From: Flavobacterium sp. CF108
GTDB lineage: Bacteria > Bacteroidota > Bacteroidia > Flavobacteriales > Flavobacteriaceae
Direction of reading: 5' to 3'
DNA length: 64,000 bases
Assembly: GCF_900129795.1 (NCBI RefSeq)
Contig: NZ_FQWW01000004.1
Location: forward strand, 124,001 to 188,000
In this document: piece after piece, positions 62,731-64,000 of the stretch
Position numbering within the stretch: the stretch's first letter is position 1
Layout of the letters: every line of letters begins with the position of its first letter
Translations under genes and position numbers: made by a program
Notes under the pieces: generated by a model
What the model was told of the DNA's origin: nothing
What the model saw: the letters and a program-made list of their open reading frames with translations, nothing else
Databases searched by the model: none

Positions 62731-64000
62731 ATGAAAACAGGAATTGATGCCATCTCTTTTGATGTTGCAAACATACACTTACCCATAAAAACTTTGGCAA
62801 ACGCCAGAAATATCGAACCGGAAAAACTAGAAAAAGGCCTTGGATTACTAAAAATGACCTTTCCGGATGTTCATCAGGATGCGGTGGTTTTTGGAGCAAA
62901 TGCTTTAACCAAACTTATTACTGATAATAAAATCAACCTAAATGAAATAAGCCGAATTTATGTTGGTACCGAAAGCGGAATCGACAGTTCGAAACCAATT
63001 GCTTCTTATTTAATTAATTTGATGGAGCAAAAGTTTGGCGAAGATTCATTGGCAGAATGTGATGTTGTAGACTTTACTTTTGCCTGTATTGGTGGCGTTG
63101 ACGCTCTACAAAACTGTCTTGATTTTATAAAATTAAACCCAGCTAAAAAAGCAATTGTAGTTACAACTGATTTTGCAAAATACGATTTAAATTCTGGCGG
63201 AGAATATACACAAGGTGCCGGAGCGGTTGCGATGCTGATTACGGCAGACCCAAAAATTATTGCTTTTGATGATAATTGGGCAACGAGTACAAAAGGTGTT
63301 TTTGATTTCTTTAAACCGTACAGAACTATTTCTAAAGAAGATATTACAAAAAACACCAACAACGATTCTTGGTTTGACAATTTAGAAGCCGAAATCGAAA
63401 TACATAAAGACCAGCCGGTTTTTGACGGTCAATATTCAAATCAATGTTATATGGATCGTACGCGAAATGCTTACTTTTCATTTAAAAAATTAAAAAACAC
63501 CACCGAAACGTTATACAATACTTGGCATAGTATTGTGATGCACTTGCCATATTCTTTCCAAGGACGCAGAATGTTATCTGAAATTTACGCTTTAGACAGC
63601 GCCGAAAAAATTATTGCCGATAATATTGCACCAGCAGATTATCAAACAAAAATTAAAGAAGTGGCAAAATCTGATGATTACAGAAGTTTTGTAACCGAGA
63701 AATTACAGCCTGCAGAATTGGCTTCTTCATTAATTGGAAATCTTTACACAGGTTCCATTTTCATGGGATTGTTATCGACTTTGGCTCATTTTTATGATAC
63801 AAATAAAGAAGTTACGGGAACTAAATTTGGTTTCCTGGCTTACGGAAGCGGATCAAAATCGAAAGTTTTTGAAGGAACAATTCAACCGGAATGGAAATCG
63901 GCTTTGGCAGATGTCAAGCTTTTTGAAAATTTAGCCGAAAGCGTAGAAATTGATTTCAATACTTATGAAAGTCTTCATAAAAAAGAACAAAAACAAAGTG
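62731..64000 (+). CDS. Hydroxymethylglutaryl-CoA synthase (3' end cut by window)
   Basis: This 3-hydroxy-3-methylglutaryl-CoA synthase condenses acetoacetyl-CoA and acetyl-CoA for the mevalonate route to isoprenoids. 423 codons are visible without a stop. The start is at ATG-AAA-ACA. The catalytic Cys119 lies in VDFTFACIGGVDAL. The His in TWHSIVMHLPYSFQGRRML and the C-terminal GSGSKSKVFEGTI are family motifs. The N-terminal YVGTESGIDSSKP motif supports the call. The remaining C-terminus is outside the window. Confidence 0.94.
   Translation, partial: MKTGIDAISFDVANIHLPIKTLANARNIEPEKLEKGLGLLKMTFPDVHQDAVVFGANALTKLITDNKINLNEISRIYVGTESGIDSSKPIASYLINLMEQKFGEDSLAECDVVDFTFACIGGVDALQNCLDFIKLNPAKKAIVVTTDFAKYDLNSGGEYTQGAGAVAMLITADPKIIAFDDNWATSTKGVFDFFKPYRTISKEDITKNTNNDSWFDNLEAEIEIHKDQPVFDGQYSNQCYMDRTRNAYFSFKKLKNTTETLYNTWHSIVMHLPYSFQGRRMLSEIYALDSAEKIIADNIAPADYQTKIKEVAKSDDYRSFVTEKLQPAELASSLIGNLYTGSIFMGLLSTLAHFYDTNKEVTGTKFGFLAYGSGSKSKVFEGTIQPEWKSALADVKLFENLAESVEIDFNTYESLHKKEQKQS

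Overview
The window reads as chromosomal DNA of a Flavobacterium-like member of the Bacteroidota. Evidence: strongly AT-rich intergenic DNA, TAnnTTTG-type -7 promoter boxes, a SusC/SusD pair, the order DUF177-rpmF-fabH-accB-accC, a two-gene-sized cytochrome b plus SdhA/SdhB operon without a separate SdhD, and the dispersed nested palindromes common between flavobacterial genes. There are no phage structural genes, complete insertion sequences or CRISPR arrays. Most genes are housekeeping, with a few accessory islands.

Layout. 1-8.5 kb: palindromic repeats, thymidine kinase, an acidic unknown protein, RsmI, a HopJ-family protein, RecJ with an MFS exporter and an alpha/beta hydrolase. 8.6-12.7 kb: small unknown protein, seven-heme cytochrome lipoprotein, LpxH-like phosphatase, QueD-like protein, a 58-residue membrane protein, an enoyl-CoA hydratase. 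12.8-13.4 kb: intact tRNA-Ala(GGC) flanked by two degenerate tRNA-like copies, one fused to the end of a GIY-YIG endonuclease gene. 13.4-20 kb: unknown proteins, an orphan HsdR-N-like nuclease, LpxR, MtgA and an FAD oxidoreductase. 20-28 kb: S9 peptidase, a tripartite hybrid histidine kinase convergent with an NtrC-type regulator, then five tandem PepSY-like secreted paralogues. 28.4-34 kb: acetyl-CoA carboxylase/FabH/L32 operon, PdxA and riboflavin synthase. 35-36.4 kb: C5-cytosine methyltransferase convergent with Vsr. 36.6-44.4 kb: unknown secreted proteins, tRNA(CAU), methylmalonyl-CoA epimerase, Ig-like lipoprotein, nitrilase. 44.5-58.8 kb: a catabolic locus. 58.8-62.4 kb: succinate dehydrogenase. 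62.7 kb to the end: HMG-CoA synthase, cut by the window edge.

The most interesting region is 44.5-58.8 kb: SusC, SusD, a GntP-family acid permease, RidA, a KDG-kinase-like PfkB protein, KDPG aldolase, a PLP enzyme of the D-serine dehydratase/D-threonine aldolase fold, an M19-family amidohydrolase, a DeoR regulator, and a GH20 hexosaminidase with a PA14 domain. Together they can be read as a complete route for N-acetyl-D-glucosaminate (the C1-oxidised end of chitin): uptake, deacetylation, PLP-dependent deamination to 2-keto-3-deoxygluconate, phosphorylation and cleavage to pyruvate plus glyceraldehyde 3-phosphate. A shared motif, TGCA-N6-(A/T)(T/C)GC, lies upstream of SusC (twice), GH20 and deoR, which ties the locus into one candidate regulon. 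Substrate and regulation are inference; the gene families are clear.

Several gene starts were set at internal ATGs because the longest open frames begin at unlikely upstream TTG or GTG codons. These are tdk, the HsdR-N-like gene, mtgA, the FAD oxidoreductase, the S9 peptidase, one PepSY gene, the Ig-like lipoprotein, susD and deoR. Two 58-residue genes too short for ordinary ORF cut-offs were added at 11668-11844 and 13538-13714.
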